Source: G963665495 sp963677785 (lineage in GTDB: Bacteria > Desulfobacterota > Desulfovibrionia > Desulfovibrionales > Desulfovibrionaceae). Taken from it: a stretch of DNA of 64,000 nucleotides. The notes beneath the pieces were generated by a model. The model saw nothing but the letters and a program-made list of their open reading frames with translations, did not search any database and was not told the DNA's origin. The stretch covers positions 2,418,001 through 2,482,000 of the forward strand of contig CAXXDH010000003.1 in the NCBI GenBank assembly GCA_963677785.2, written 5' to 3'. Shown one piece after another: positions 15,748-25,531 of the stretch. The position numbers and the translations under genes are program-made. Position 1 is the stretch's first letter. Each line of letters opens with the position of its first letter.

Positions 15748-16149
15748 ATGGCAAAAAGCAAGATATGCGATCATCCGGACCGTCAAGATATAGAGGCGGA
15801 AATTGTAGCCGACAAACTTTCTCTGCAGAAAATAGCAGACAAATATGGAGTAAGTAAAGCTAGCATTTATCGACACAAGTCATATATGCAAAGTACATTA
15901 CAACATCAAGGTTGTTCTATCGTCGAAATCGATGCAGGAAACGCAGCACCAGAACTACTTAGTATCGACAAACAAAGGCCAATACAGGCATGCAAGGTTT
16001 GTATATTTTGGCATCGCATGAATAACGATTGTGGGCAATGCAGACGATTCCCGCCACAATGCGTTCAAAATAATTGCCAACGTTTCCCACTTACAGAGGC
16101 GTCTACATTCTGCGGTGAATTCGTAGCTGATCCAAACATGTTTCAATAG
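15748..16149 (+). CDS. HTH plus zinc-binding Cys-rich protein
   Basis: 133 residues with a strong ribosome site (AAGGAG). The N-terminal half has a clear helix-turn-helix of the Hin/resolvase or terminase-small-subunit kind (LSLQKIADKYGVSKASIYRHK, residues about 25-46). The C-terminal half is cysteine-rich: CKVCIFWH, then CGQCRRFPPQC, NNC and FCGEF, enough ligands for one or two zinc sites. It lies 11 nt before the giant gene. Candidate roles are transcription regulator or packaging-recognition protein; no terminase large subunit is present to support the latter. Confidence 0.65.
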   Translation: MAKSKICDHPDRQDIEAEIVADKLSLQKIADKYGVSKASIYRHKSYMQSTLQHQGCSIVEIDAGNAAPELLSIDKQRPIQACKVCIFWHRMNNDCGQCRRFPPQCVQNNCQRFPLTEASTFCGEFVADPNMFQ

Positions 16150-16160
16150 GAGATATAAAG

Positions 16161-19100
16161 ATGCAACAACGCTCGAATTATTTTCAAGATATCGACAAAA
16201 ACGACACCAACGGCCTGATTGAAAGGGCCCGCTCATTGGGTTTGGGGGATGACGCACTTCAACGTGTAGGGCTCATGAATTCCCCCACGGCCACCCCCTC
16301 TACGACAAGCCCGGCCAGTCAACTAGCTTCCAAGGCCGGGGGGTATTTTGATGACGTAGACGCGGCTGACACCGAAGGATTGATTGCCAGGGCTCGGAAG
16401 TTGGGCTTGGGAGATGACGCCTTAAAACGTGTTAGATTGCTTTCGTCAAACACTGCAGGAAAAGCTCAGGACTCCGGTCCGTCTTTCGCAAACCCCAGGC
16501 TAAATGCTGACTATCGGCCCGGAGAGCAAACACTCAACTACGTCCGATCCCCTACACAGACGATTTATCCCGAGAGCGGCGTCACCGCTCAGAATGACGA
16601 GCTGTTTTCATCAGCGGCAAATGCGATTCAAGGTGGAGCGGATCCTCAAGAGGTCGCAAAGCATGCTCGACAGATGGGTATGAGCGACAAGGATCTTCAG
16701 GACCTTCTGAATCAAGAAAAAGGTGCTTCACCCGTCGCCGAAGCGAAATCACAATGGGATCCGTTTGCACACCTCAAGCCCTCGCAAAACCAGACAGGAT
16801 CAGCAACAACATCAACCCCAGCGTCCATATCCAGAGATCTGCCTATTCAGGATAATCCTCCGCAGGTGTTTTCCAATTCTCGACTTCAAGCGACATACGA
16901 GGAAGGTCGTAAGCAAGCCCTCCTGAAAGCCGCCAGAGGCATCGAACGTCAGCGTCTGGAGATGGCGAAAAATTGGAACCAGCAGTCGGCGGGCAGTGAA
17001 AAGGAACAGGAATACGACATTCTCGGTGGGCTCAAAGTCGCAGGTGGAGAATTGGCCCGAGTTCCTCAGAATGTTGCCGCTTCAGCCATTCAGGCTATCC
17101 AGGGCCAAAGCGGCCAGTCTGTTGTTGACCCGGATTGGTTTGAACGCTGGGCAGACGAGGTGTCACGTGAAAATCAGCTTCGCCAGCAAAGAATAGCCCA
17201 GGAATATGGTGGCAAGAAGTTTCTTCCCGGCGTTGACGTTAAAGACGTAGCTGGACTCGGGCAAAGCTTGGGGTACTCGGGAGTGAGTATGGCAACCGGT
17301 CTCGGAGCCGGCATTGGGGCCGCTGCGCTCTCTGCGGAGACTGGACCAGCCGCCCCGGCCATAGGGTGGACTGCTGGCGGTGCCGTGTCTGGTGCAACCG
17401 CGTATCGCATGGCTACCGCAGATTTTATGAAGCGCGTTTTACAAGCCAAAAACCAAGAGTCTCTGGAGATAAATGGCCGTCCCATGACTGCGGATGAAGA
17501 GTCCGTATTCAAGAAGGAATTCGATTCCAAAGCAACGGAGTATGGTCTTTGGGAAGCCATTCCGGAAGCGATTGGCAACGTTGCCGGTCTCAAGATTATA
17601 ACCTCCCCGCTCACAAAAGTTCTGGGGAAGTCTTTGGCAACTCGCATATTGGGAAAAGCGGTGGGCATGTACGGTGCGGAAATGGGCACCGAGACAGTCA
17701 CCCAAATGGGACAAAGCCAGGCAGAACAGGGCACGCCGGTTCAATCGCAGAAAAAAGCATACAGCTTCAAATCCCCGGAAGATTACTGGAGTGCTTTTAA
17801 AGAGATTGCCCCGCAGACTTTTTTATCGACCACGCTGGTAGGTGGTGCTGTCGGGGCAGGTGTTAAGGCTCATCAAAACGCCAAACAGAATAAAGCGATC
17901 AAACTTTATGCTGACGCTGCTCAAGAAGAGCTGCAAAATCTTTCAAACGAAGATCTCACCGCTATTGCCCAGTATGGTGATGCTCTCGCAGAAAAAAGAG
18001 TGAACAAACGAGATGACTTCACAGCTGCTCATCAGGCCATAAAAGATGAAGTCGCAAGACGGGCCACGCCAGAGCCCCAGCAAGCACCTCCATCCTTCGA
18101 CCAAAATCTTGACCGCCTCTACGTAAATGACCCCGCGTACGACCTCCCCCAAAACATGCAGGTCGTCACCGAGCCGGCAGAAGCTGATAGAGACCTTGTC
18201 CAACTCGCCCAATCCTTGCCGGTTGTCGAGCGTAAAATGGTCGAGGCCACCGTATCCCAGGCGAAAAGCCCGGAAGATGTCCTTCAGCAGTACGACCAAA
18301 ATTCGGACGAATATGCCTACGCCCATGCTTTGATGCAACGCCGGGCCTCAGTTGCGACAGGCGAACAGACGGAACCCCAGTTTCCCAACCAGCAGCCGGT
18401 ACAGCCCCAGAGGCAACAGCAAGGCCCAGGCATAGACATCCGGAACGAATCCGAACTTGATGCGCAGGATTTGGATAACATCAACCTTGCTGATCTCGAC
18501 GCCGTAGACGAACTCTTGCAACGCCGCTCGAATATCCAAGCAAGAATGTCCCAGGCGGAACAGAAAGGGGACAGCGAAGCATTGACGTTTTACGGTTCAA
18601 AACTCCAAGAACTTGATGCTGAACTGCTGCAGGTGGAACGTTTCGCGGAACAAGCGGAACGACCGGAACAAGAGCAGAAACAGGAGCCCCCGCCCCAGCA
18701 ACAGGCACCGCAATCCGTGGATATGCGCCCTCAGGATGTAGGAAGTGAAACGGTTCAGGAACGGTCAAAACCGGCACCAGAGCAGCAAGGTCCACTATCC
18801 CGTCAGGAAACCGTTGACCTCGCATGGCGTACTGAGGAACTCGGGGACCAGCTTCCCAAGGAAGTGAAACAGGGGATCGATGACAATGCCACCACCCTGA
18901 CGGACGAAGAGATAGACCGCGCCTATCCGGACCCGGTCGCCAATGAATACGCCCGGAATCGCAGACGGCTTTCCCCTCCTGCGGAAGCACAGCGGCCCAT
19001 ATCACCGGATGAAGTAGAAGCTCTCGGCGCCAAACTTCATAGGAGTATGCGCCAGCAGGTAGAGCGGAAAGCTCCCGGCATGACTGAAGCCGAAGTCAAA

Positions 19101-22100
19101 AAAGCATACGGGAATTCCTTTGCCGGGAAATACGCCCGAGCCATTCGTCAGCAACAAGCCTGGAACGAATACCTCAATGCTGTTCCTCAGCAGCTGGCCC
19201 TACCCGAAGGAACACAAGACTTTGAATTGTCGGATCCGATCAGAGGCAAAGCGGCCACCTTGGCGGGGAAAAATGCCTTACCTGCTGGGTATGGAAGGGA
19301 ACAGGCCGCGTTACCCCCTGGAACGCAAGACTTCGAACTCTCCAGCCCGGCACAAGCCGAAGCTCGTAATCTGGCCCGACAACAGGCCTTGCCTCAGGGG
19401 AATCAAACTCTTGCTCTGACGGAACGGCCAGAGTTTGAGCTTGTCGGAAAATCCTTTGAGTCTGACCCGCCAGAAGTCGCAAGTCTCGGGGATTGGATGC
19501 GACCGAAGCAGCGGGAACGGATCCGGGAACAGGCCCTGAAATTGACGCCGGAGCAAGCCTACAAGAAGTGGGGCAACTCCAAGACCGGCAAATACGTCAA
19601 GGCTCTTCATCAGTGGAGAGATGGACTCCTGCAAGGTCAAAGCGCTGCCATTAAACAGGACAAACAACCGGTCATCGACAATGGAAAAAGTACGATAACT
19701 GATCAGGATCTCGACGCATTTTATGGACAGTCCCATGGTCAAAATGCTGGACAAAACCCGGCTGCAAATACTCTCGATACGACCGCACAACAACCCAATT
19801 CCATGGAATCCGGTCAAAGTGAAACGATGGAACGCGTTCCACAGACCCGGCAGAAGTTCTTTTTCGACGATATCACTCCACAAGCGAAACAGCGGAAAAC
19901 CTCGACGATTCAGCAGGTAGAACAGATCATAAGCACGTATCAATCCAAGGCGAAGAACGCGCTTCCGTCCATCGTCGTACAGCGTCAGGAGGATCTCCCG
20001 GCGCATATCCTCGATGAACTTGAGCGTCTCGGAGGTGGGGAAACTCCAGCCGTTTATGACCCCAGTACCAAGGCCGTGTATTTCGTCGCCGATAATGTGA
20101 AGTCGGATGCCCAAGCCGTGGCCGCTCATCTCTCCACAGAGCAAAGACTCTGGCGCCATGAACAAGTAGGCCACCACGGCTTACGCGAATACTTCAAAGA
20201 GAAACACGGCCCGCTCTGGGAAAAACGTTTCGGGTATTTTTTGGACGAAGTTCACCGGAGCGCCAAGGACAAAGAGGCATTCAGCAAACTGCAACAGACG
20301 TATGCCAAGCCTGAAGACATGAGTATGGAGCATTATCGACAGCTCCTTGCCGAGGAATATTTTGCATCCGAAATCGTGGAGAAACGGCTTGCAGGGGAAA
20401 CGCTCAAGGGAAAAGCGAAACAACTCTGGAACAGGTTTATGATCTTTGTCCGGAGTCTGGTTCGTCATGCGTATCCGGATCTGAAGATCTCTCATGCTGA
20501 GATGGAACAAGTGGCATTGAAGGCTTTCAACTGGACCATGGGCAAGGGAAGTGAAACGGGGGTTTCAGGTGCCGTGTTTGGGGACATGGCTTCCAGGGCA
20601 AGCAAAACTCAATCGAACACTTCGACAATAGAAAACGCTGTTTCCGACTTGAACAATCTGCGTTCCGCCCGTGGGACCAAGCAGGCCAGAGAAGCAGCAA
20701 AGGAATTCAGAAACCGTCCGCTGAAAAACTACCCCAGTGGAATAACGGCAACAGTGTCCGGGGAATCCCTCGGCAAGATGCTCAGCTATTCAGCGGTAAC
20801 CCGGTCTGTTTCTCCTCAGGCGCATATGCAGGCCGTTGCAAACCTGGATAAGTTGTTTGCCCATGCACTTCCAACGCTCTCCAGGCCAGACAAAAAGGCG
20901 ACCGGCAGTATAAAGAGCATGCACCATTTTGAAGTGCCCATGCCGTTTGATGATGACATTCTCAACGTCAAAATTCTTGCGAAGGAGTTTGTAGACCAAA
21001 AAGAAGGGACCAGAATCTATCTTGTAAGGACGGTGGAAATAGAAAAGCCTGCGTCAAATAGGGAGGCGCTTACCTCGGCAGAGCCCTCGCAAGTCCCCTT
21101 CCCGCCCGCAGGCTTCAGTAAAGAATTTAGCACTCTTTATGAGGCTGTCAAGAAGGGGCAGGCAGAGAAAAAGAACAATCCGCTTTTCCGCAAATCCGAC
21201 ACCAGCCCCGTAGACCCGAATTCCCGTTTCGACCACGTCAATGAACGGCTTAAAGCCGCGTCCAAATCTCCCGGCAAGGCTCCCCTGGGTAAACAAGCAG
21301 CCGAGTTTATGAGCGATGCGTACAAATCCTTCACCCGGCATTTTATCCACCTGGATTCGAAGACGGACGGCGCAGTTATCAACACCCTGCGCGAATTCCA
21401 GGAAGCTCCCCATGCAGCTTGGGAGAAAGCCGGGTACACTACGGTCAAGCATATCAAGGAACTCAGCCCGGACGAACGGGACGTATTTACGCGGACTCTC
21501 GTTCTCTCGGACATGATGCGCGATATTGAAAGCGGCCTTCTCGATGGGGATAGTGAATTGCCATTTGCCTACGAGAATGCCGAGCAGGCAAAAGTGGATT
21601 ACGCCCACTACCAGCATGAAGCCAACCGTACGCCAGCTATCAAAAAAGCCTTGGAGGAAAGGCGGGAATTCATGGGCAATTTGCGTAAGCAATTGGTGGA
21701 ACATCGCCTCTTACCCAAGGAGATTCTTGACTCCGACCCCAACGCGTATTTCCATCATGCCGTTTTGGAGTACATGAACCTGACGAAGGGCCCCGGCGTA
21801 GGCTCCAAGGATCTGCGGACCAAGAAAAAGGGATGGCAAAAAGAGCGTACCGGATCCACGAAAGACTATTCAACCAATTATCTCGAAGCCGAAGTGGCCG
21901 TCATTGCTCAGGGGCTTGTTCAGGTCACAACACAGGAGGCCTTGAACAAGATCCAATCTCAGGCCGATATCAAAGCCGATTGTGAAAAGCAGGCGCGGGA
22001 AGCCAATCTGAAGGCCATGAGCGAACGGCTTGCAAATGAAGACGTATTGGCGCCGTTCAATAAAACCTCCAGGACGGAATTGAAGAAACTGGCGAAGATG

Positions 22101-24227
22101 GCCAAGAACGGCGAACTCCCCATTTACCCGGAGTTCGAACACATCGTTGAAAGTCTCGCCAAAGACGAAAACAAGATCTTCCTGCAGGCGGGGGAATACC
22201 AGGCCGAGACGGACCCCAAACTTCTGCAGTTCCTGTCCTCTCTGGTCAACGGCCAGGGCGTAGGAGCGAAACAAGCCGCGGCTATTTTGAAATCCATCAA
22301 AGGCAGAAACACCCTTGTGAAACAGACCCTGGGCAAGCAGTACAAGACCTTCCGGGATTTCATGCCCGAGGGCTACGTCGAATGGAAACCGCAGCCGGGC
22401 GGAGCATTCCACTTCACAAACTCCCTGGCGGATAAGGCCATAGAGGATCTACTCTCAGGGAATAAACAGCTTCAGGAAACCGAAGTACATCAGGTGCTTG
22501 CCCGTGGACGTGATGCCGTGTGGGTTGTTCCGGACAGGGTAGCCAAGACGTTGGATGAACTCAAACCGGCTCGCAATTCCAATTTCATCGGGGATCTCTC
22601 GGAAGCGGCTCTTGCGAAATGGAAGCAATGGATCCTCATCAACCCCATGCGCATTGTTCGATACAACATGAACAACATGAGCGGTGATCTGGATATAGCC
22701 CTTGCCTATGATCCCAAGATGCTGAAGCACACGCCGAAGGCATTCAAGGATCTTTGGAGCGCATACGGTAAAGGCCGCTGGAAAATTGATGATGCTCTCC
22801 GGTTTGAACTGAATGAAGCCATGGAACGCGGGGTCATCGACTCGGGCATGACGCAGATGGATATTCCGGATCTGGGCATGGTCAACCGTATGGACGAATT
22901 CATTCAGGTTCTGGATGGTCGTAATCTCAAAAGCGCCAAGGGTTGGGCAAAACTCTACTGGGAACACGCCAAGGGTTTCACTACTCTCCGGGAAAACATC
23001 CTGAGGTTGGCCGCGTACCGGCACTTCAAGGAACAACTTGCAGCCGGTGAAACGAATATCTACGCAGCGAGCAAAAAGAGCGAAATCGACGCCATAACCG
23101 ATCCCAACGAGAAGGCCGCGAAACTGGCCCGCGAATTGGTGGGCGATTATGGAAACGTTTCACACTCCGGTCAGTGGATCAGAAAACACCTGATTCCCTT
23201 TTGGAGCTGGGCAGAGGTCAACGCCCCTCGATACGTCCGCATGATTCGCAATCTTCCCCATGAAGGAAAAGGCGGCAAGGATCTCGGGCGGGCTATGGCC
23301 GTTAATGCAGGACGGATGACTTGGAAGGCCTCAAAACTCGGCTTAAAATATTACGCAATGGCCGGGCTCATCCAGTTGTGGAACCGGACCTTCTTTGCCG
23401 ACGAAGACGACGAACTTCAGGAAGCCGAGCGCAACCAGCTGCATTTGATACTCGGGCGCCGGGAAGATGGAACCATACGCTCCATACGTATTCAAGGGGC
23501 CCTCTCCGATGCTCTCGCATGGGTAGGCCTGGAAAATCCCCTCGAGACCTTCAGGGGGTTCATGGAGGGGGACACCAAAGAAACACTGACCGATATGGCG
23601 AAGTCTCCCGTAAACAAGATCTGGCAGGGAGTACGACCGGAAATGAAATTGGCGATTACGACGACAGCAGGAGTTAGCACGTATCCTGATGTCTTCAACC
23701 CCAGGCCGGTACGGGACCGGATGCAAAGTTTCCTCAAGACCTTTTCACTCGATAAGCCATATAAGGCTCTGGCGGGAAAGCCCATGAGAGGCGGAAGTGT
23801 CGGAGAGCAATTCCTGAACGACCTTTCAAGCATGTTTGTCTACGACACCGACCCCGGCCAAAATGCCTACTGGAATGCAAGGAAACAAGTCTGGGATTGG
23901 AAAAGGGCCATGGGCTATGAGGATTCCTCTACGACTCCGACCAACCGGAGCAACGCCCTGTACTACTACAAGCAGGCCATACGGTACGGAGACTTCGACG
24001 CGGCCCGGAAATACTACATGCAATATCTTGAGCATGGCGGAAAACGAAAGGGTATCGCCGAGTCCGTCAAAAGGGCGCATCCCCTGGCAGGCATCCCGAA
24101 GAAATATCAAAAATGGTACGTAATCCAGCTGTCGGAGAAAGAGAGGAAAACGCTCCGGTCTGCGCTGGCTTGGTATCAGGATGTTTACCTTAGGCGGTCC
24201 AGGGTGAAACGAAACACGGAACAATAA
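16161..24227 (+). CDS. Giant polyvalent protein with zincin metallopeptidase and LPD-type domains
   Basis: 2688 residues; start supported by AGGAG 8 nt upstream. Order: two N-terminal repeats of about 33 residues (YFQDIDKNDTNGLIERARSLGLGDDAL and a near copy), a third degenerate one, then a Gly/Ala-rich hydrophobic region near 370-480. Gln/Pro-rich linkers follow with repeated small helical units (TQDFELS). A zincin-like motif RHEQVGHHGLRE starts near 1332 (HEXXGH form). A segment near 1520-1640 (SGITATVSGE, then SPQAHMQAVANLDKLFAHA) resembles LPD3/PBECR nuclease-like domains. A long helical C-terminus ends in an LPD38-like region (2380-2560). Polyvalent proteins are typically injected with phage or conjugative DNA to counter host defences. 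Domain names are from memory of the family patterns, not a search. Confidence 0.8.
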   Translation: MQQRSNYFQDIDKNDTNGLIERARSLGLGDDALQRVGLMNSPTATPSTTSPASQLASKAGGYFDDVDAADTEGLIARARKLGLGDDALKRVRLLSSNTAGKAQDSGPSFANPRLNADYRPGEQTLNYVRSPTQTIYPESGVTAQNDELFSSAANAIQGGADPQEVAKHARQMGMSDKDLQDLLNQEKGASPVAEAKSQWDPFAHLKPSQNQTGSATTSTPASISRDLPIQDNPPQVFSNSRLQATYEEGRKQALLKAARGIERQRLEMAKNWNQQSAGSEKEQEYDILGGLKVAGGELARVPQNVAASAIQAIQGQSGQSVVDPDWFERWADEVSRENQLRQQRIAQEYGGKKFLPGVDVKDVAGLGQSLGYSGVSMATGLGAGIGAAALSAETGPAAPAIGWTAGGAVSGATAYRMATADFMKRVLQAKNQESLEINGRPMTADEESVFKKEFDSKATEYGLWEAIPEAIGNVAGLKIITSPLTKVLGKSLATRILGKAVGMYGAEMGTETVTQMGQSQAEQGTPVQSQKKAYSFKSPEDYWSAFKEIAPQTFLSTTLVGGAVGAGVKAHQNAKQNKAIKLYADAAQEELQNLSNEDLTAIAQYGDALAEKRVNKRDDFTAAHQAIKDEVARRATPEPQQAPPSFDQNLDRLYVNDPAYDLPQNMQVVTEPAEADRDLVQLAQSLPVVERKMVEATVSQAKSPEDVLQQYDQNSDEYAYAHALMQRRASVATGEQTEPQFPNQQPVQPQRQQQGPGIDIRNESELDAQDLDNINLADLDAVDELLQRRSNIQARMSQAEQKGDSEALTFYGSKLQELDAELLQVERFAEQAERPEQEQKQEPPPQQQAPQSVDMRPQDVGSETVQERSKPAPEQQGPLSRQETVDLAWRTEELGDQLPKEVKQGIDDNATTLTDEEIDRAYPDPVANEYARNRRRLSPPAEAQRPISPDEVEALGAKLHRSMRQQVERKAPGMTEAEVKKAYGNSFAGKYARAIRQQQAWNEYLNAVPQQLALPEGTQDFELSDPIRGKAATLAGKNALPAGYGREQAALPPGTQDFELSSPAQAEARNLARQQALPQGNQTLALTERPEFELVGKSFESDPPEVASLGDWMRPKQRERIREQALKLTPEQAYKKWGNSKTGKYVKALHQWRDGLLQGQSAAIKQDKQPVIDNGKSTITDQDLDAFYGQSHGQNAGQNPAANTLDTTAQQPNSMESGQSETMERVPQTRQKFFFDDITPQAKQRKTSTIQQVEQIISTYQSKAKNALPSIVVQRQEDLPAHILDELERLGGGETPAVYDPSTKAVYFVADNVKSDAQAVAAHLSTEQRLWRHEQVGHHGLREYFKEKHGPLWEKRFGYFLDEVHRSAKDKEAFSKLQQTYAKPEDMSMEHYRQLLAEEYFASEIVEKRLAGETLKGKAKQLWNRFMIFVRSLVRHAYPDLKISHAEMEQVALKAFNWTMGKGSETGVSGAVFGDMASRASKTQSNTSTIENAVSDLNNLRSARGTKQAREAAKEFRNRPLKNYPSGITATVSGESLGKMLSYSAVTRSVSPQAHMQAVANLDKLFAHALPTLSRPDKKATGSIKSMHHFEVPMPFDDDILNVKILAKEFVDQKEGTRIYLVRTVEIEKPASNREALTSAEPSQVPFPPAGFSKEFSTLYEAVKKGQAEKKNNPLFRKSDTSPVDPNSRFDHVNERLKAASKSPGKAPLGKQAAEFMSDAYKSFTRHFIHLDSKTDGAVINTLREFQEAPHAAWEKAGYTTVKHIKELSPDERDVFTRTLVLSDMMRDIESGLLDGDSELPFAYENAEQAKVDYAHYQHEANRTPAIKKALEERREFMGNLRKQLVEHRLLPKEILDSDPNAYFHHAVLEYMNLTKGPGVGSKDLRTKKKGWQKERTGSTKDYSTNYLEAEVAVIAQGLVQVTTQEALNKIQSQADIKADCEKQAREANLKAMSERLANEDVLAPFNKTSRTELKKLAKMAKNGELPIYPEFEHIVESLAKDENKIFLQAGEYQAETDPKLLQFLSSLVNGQGVGAKQAAAILKSIKGRNTLVKQTLGKQYKTFRDFMPEGYVEWKPQPGGAFHFTNSLADKAIEDLLSGNKQLQETEVHQVLARGRDAVWVVPDRVAKTLDELKPARNSNFIGDLSEAALAKWKQWILINPMRIVRYNMNNMSGDLDIALAYDPKMLKHTPKAFKDLWSAYGKGRWKIDDALRFELNEAMERGVIDSGMTQMDIPDLGMVNRMDEFIQVLDGRNLKSAKGWAKLYWEHAKGFTTLRENILRLAAYRHFKEQLAAGETNIYAASKKSEIDAITDPNEKAAKLARELVGDYGNVSHSGQWIRKHLIPFWSWAEVNAPRYVRMIRNLPHEGKGGKDLGRAMAVNAGRMTWKASKLGLKYYAMAGLIQLWNRTFFADEDDELQEAERNQLHLILGRREDGTIRSIRIQGALSDALAWVGLENPLETFRGFMEGDTKETLTDMAKSPVNKIWQGVRPEMKLAITTTAGVSTYPDVFNPRPVRDRMQSFLKTFSLDKPYKALAGKPMRGGSVGEQFLNDLSSMFVYDTDPGQNAYWNARKQVWDWKRAMGYEDSSTTPTNRSNALYYYKQAIRYGDFDAARKYYMQYLEHGGKRKGIAESVKRAHPLAGIPKKYQKWYVIQLSEKERKTLRSALAWYQDVYLRRSRVKRNTEQ

Positions 24228-24270
24228 GCGGAACGGCCTGACGTAGAGTAAAGTACAGGCTCAAAAAATG

Positions 24271-24314
24271 GGAAGGGATCCTGCTTCGAGGTGGGGTTCC
24301 TTCCTTCTGTTTTT
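24271..24314 (+). terminator. Terminator after giant gene
   Basis: GGAAGG (24271-24276) and following bases pair with GGTTCCTTCC region (24295-24304); TTCTGTTTTT follows. It lies 44 nt after the stop codon and starts a 1.3-kb stretch without genes. Confidence 0.6.
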
Positions 24315-24438
24315 GTGGGGGGAGGAAGCGGCATAGACCCGACAAAAACCGCTAGTAGGGCACCAAGAAAACACAAGTTGAAAAAATAGTGATTTTGTTC
24401 CGAAACAGCCGGCAATTTACAAGTCGCATTTTTCACCA

Positions 24439-24540
24439 ACACCTTAACTTACCTTCACCAGGAAAATAGTTTTTTGGGTGTGCGAACCAGAGAAAGACCT
24501 GTCGTTTTCTGTCGTTACAGAAAATCAGGGGTTAATATAC
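24439..24540. ncRNA. Structured repeat unit, copy 1 (degenerate)
   Basis: It shares ACACCTTAAC at the 5' side and CAGGGGTTAA at the 3' side with copy 2. It has an A-run/T-run hairpin after CACC, and a stem GTTTTCTG/CAGAAAAT with a 6-nt loop at the position seen in the other copies. Its outer closing strand (AATATAC) no longer pairs with ACACCTT, so this copy may be decayed. Strand of transcription unknown. Confidence 0.5.
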
Positions 24541-24868
24541 GGAGGTTCAAATTCGAGGCTCTCAACACCTGGGAATCATCCAAGTTTTAGCCCTGCAAAA
24601 TGTTCCGAATTCGGTGTAAATTTGGCCGTTTTGTTTCGATACACGTATCGGAACGTTCCGCATCAAAAATAGGCGGTTTTTGGCGTGATCTCTGGACTGA
24701 AGGCCGGGACTGCGATGAAAATACTGCTCACGAAATATCACGTTTTCAAAACGCAATGTCTGTTTCGATACAGTCTGAATATGGGCCACCGAGAGGGAAA
24801 ACGGCATGCCCCTGGACCTGAGCCCCGAGGTCCTCGCAAGGCTCCAGAATGAGGGGATTATCGGGCCA

Positions 24869-24977
24869 ACACCTTAACTTTACCTAAACCCCATGGGAAA
24901 AAATGTTTTTGGGGCATTCCAGCTCGAGAAAGCCTCATTATCGTATATGGTTATGTATGAATCAGGGGTTAAGGTGT
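24869..24977. ncRNA. Structured repeat unit, copy 2
   Basis: 109 nt. Outer helix ACACCTT (24869-24875) pairs with AAGGTGT (24971-24977). An 11-nt bulge on the 5' side precedes the inner helix AACCCC/GGGGTT. An A-run/T-run hairpin follows, then a stem with bulges and the 6-nt loop TATGGT just before CAGGGGTT. Preceded by ATCGGGCCA, as copy 3 is. The same length and layout as copy 3 with a different outer-helix sequence argues that structure, not sequence, is kept. Confidence 0.6.
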
Positions 24978-25066
24978 GCATCTCCTGAAAAGGTAACCAA
25001 ATTTCAGCCGGGAAAAGTGGTCAGGGACAGCCTAAATATGAACTACTGAGGGAGATCATCGGGCCA

Positions 25067-25175
25067 GTTACTTCATTTTTGCTTAACCCCATGGAAAAAA
25101 TACTTTTTGACGTGTTCGTGGCCTTTGATCGTCTGTGATCGCAGATGGTTACTGTGCGTTTGGGGGTTAAGTAAC
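25067..25175. ncRNA. Structured repeat unit, copy 3
   Basis: 109 nt. Outer helix GTTACTT (25067-25073) pairs with AAGTAAC (25169-25175), replacing ACACCTT/AAGGTGT of copy 2 with compensating changes. An 11-nt bulge follows on the 5' side, then AACCCC/GGGGTT, an A/T hairpin, and ATCGTCTG/CAGATGGT (8 bp with G-U pairs) with a 6-nt loop. Preceded by ATCGGGCCA. Confidence 0.6.
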
Positions 25176-25200
25176 GGCCTGTCAATTTCGGTGCAAATTA

Positions 25201-25229
25201 TTGCCACAATTCCCGGCCGTGTTTATACT
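25201..25229 (+). promoter_or_regulatory. Sigma70-type promoter of predicted sRNA
   Basis: TTGCCA (25201-25206), 17-nt spacer, TATACT (25224-25229). Transcription would start near 25236, just before a chain of stable hairpins. Confidence 0.65.
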
Positions 25230-25235
25230 ATATTC

Positions 25236-25366
25236 ACCGCGCCTGAAGAACCCCGGCCAATTGTGGGCCGGACATGTCCTTCAGGATTGCGGCAATAGCC
25301 TCACATGGGACGCAGCATCTTGGGCAATTGTAGCCCCCCGGTCCTGGCCCATGGTGAGGCTTTTTT
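25236..25366 (+). ncRNA. Predicted small RNA with own promoter and terminator
   Basis: About 130 nt. CCTGAAG (25242-25248) pairs with CTTCAGG (25279-25285), enclosing CCGGCC/GGCCGG with loop AATTGTG. Further on, GGGC/GCCC presents a similar loop AATTGTA (25322-25336). The RNA ends with GCCTCAC/GTGAGGC (25298-25304 with 25354-25360) and six T residues. No start codon with a ribosome site is present. The paired AATTGT loops look like a recognition motif. It matches no RNA family I can name. It lies upstream of higB in the same direction and might influence that operon. Confidence 0.65.
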
Positions 25367-25531
25367 GTGGTTTGTTGCCTTATCCGTATATCCGCTATTT
25401 TTAGTTTCTCATGTCAACAATATCGCTTTTCCTCTTGCTTTCTTTCGCGACGGCTGCTAAAAGTCTGAGCACATAATCCTTACATTTTGTTAACCCACTA
25501 GGTTACTCTTTTTCGTTGACTATGAGGCAAC

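Noticed and set aside
24600..24821. Short frames on both strands between structured repeat copies 1 and 2
   Set aside because: No ribosome site, odd composition, and they cross palindromes such as CGATAC-AC-GTATCG; treated as non-coding.
24439..25366. Retron, group II intron or DGR for the structured non-coding region
   Set aside because: No reverse transcriptase gene exists in the element and no intron domain V-like motif was seen.
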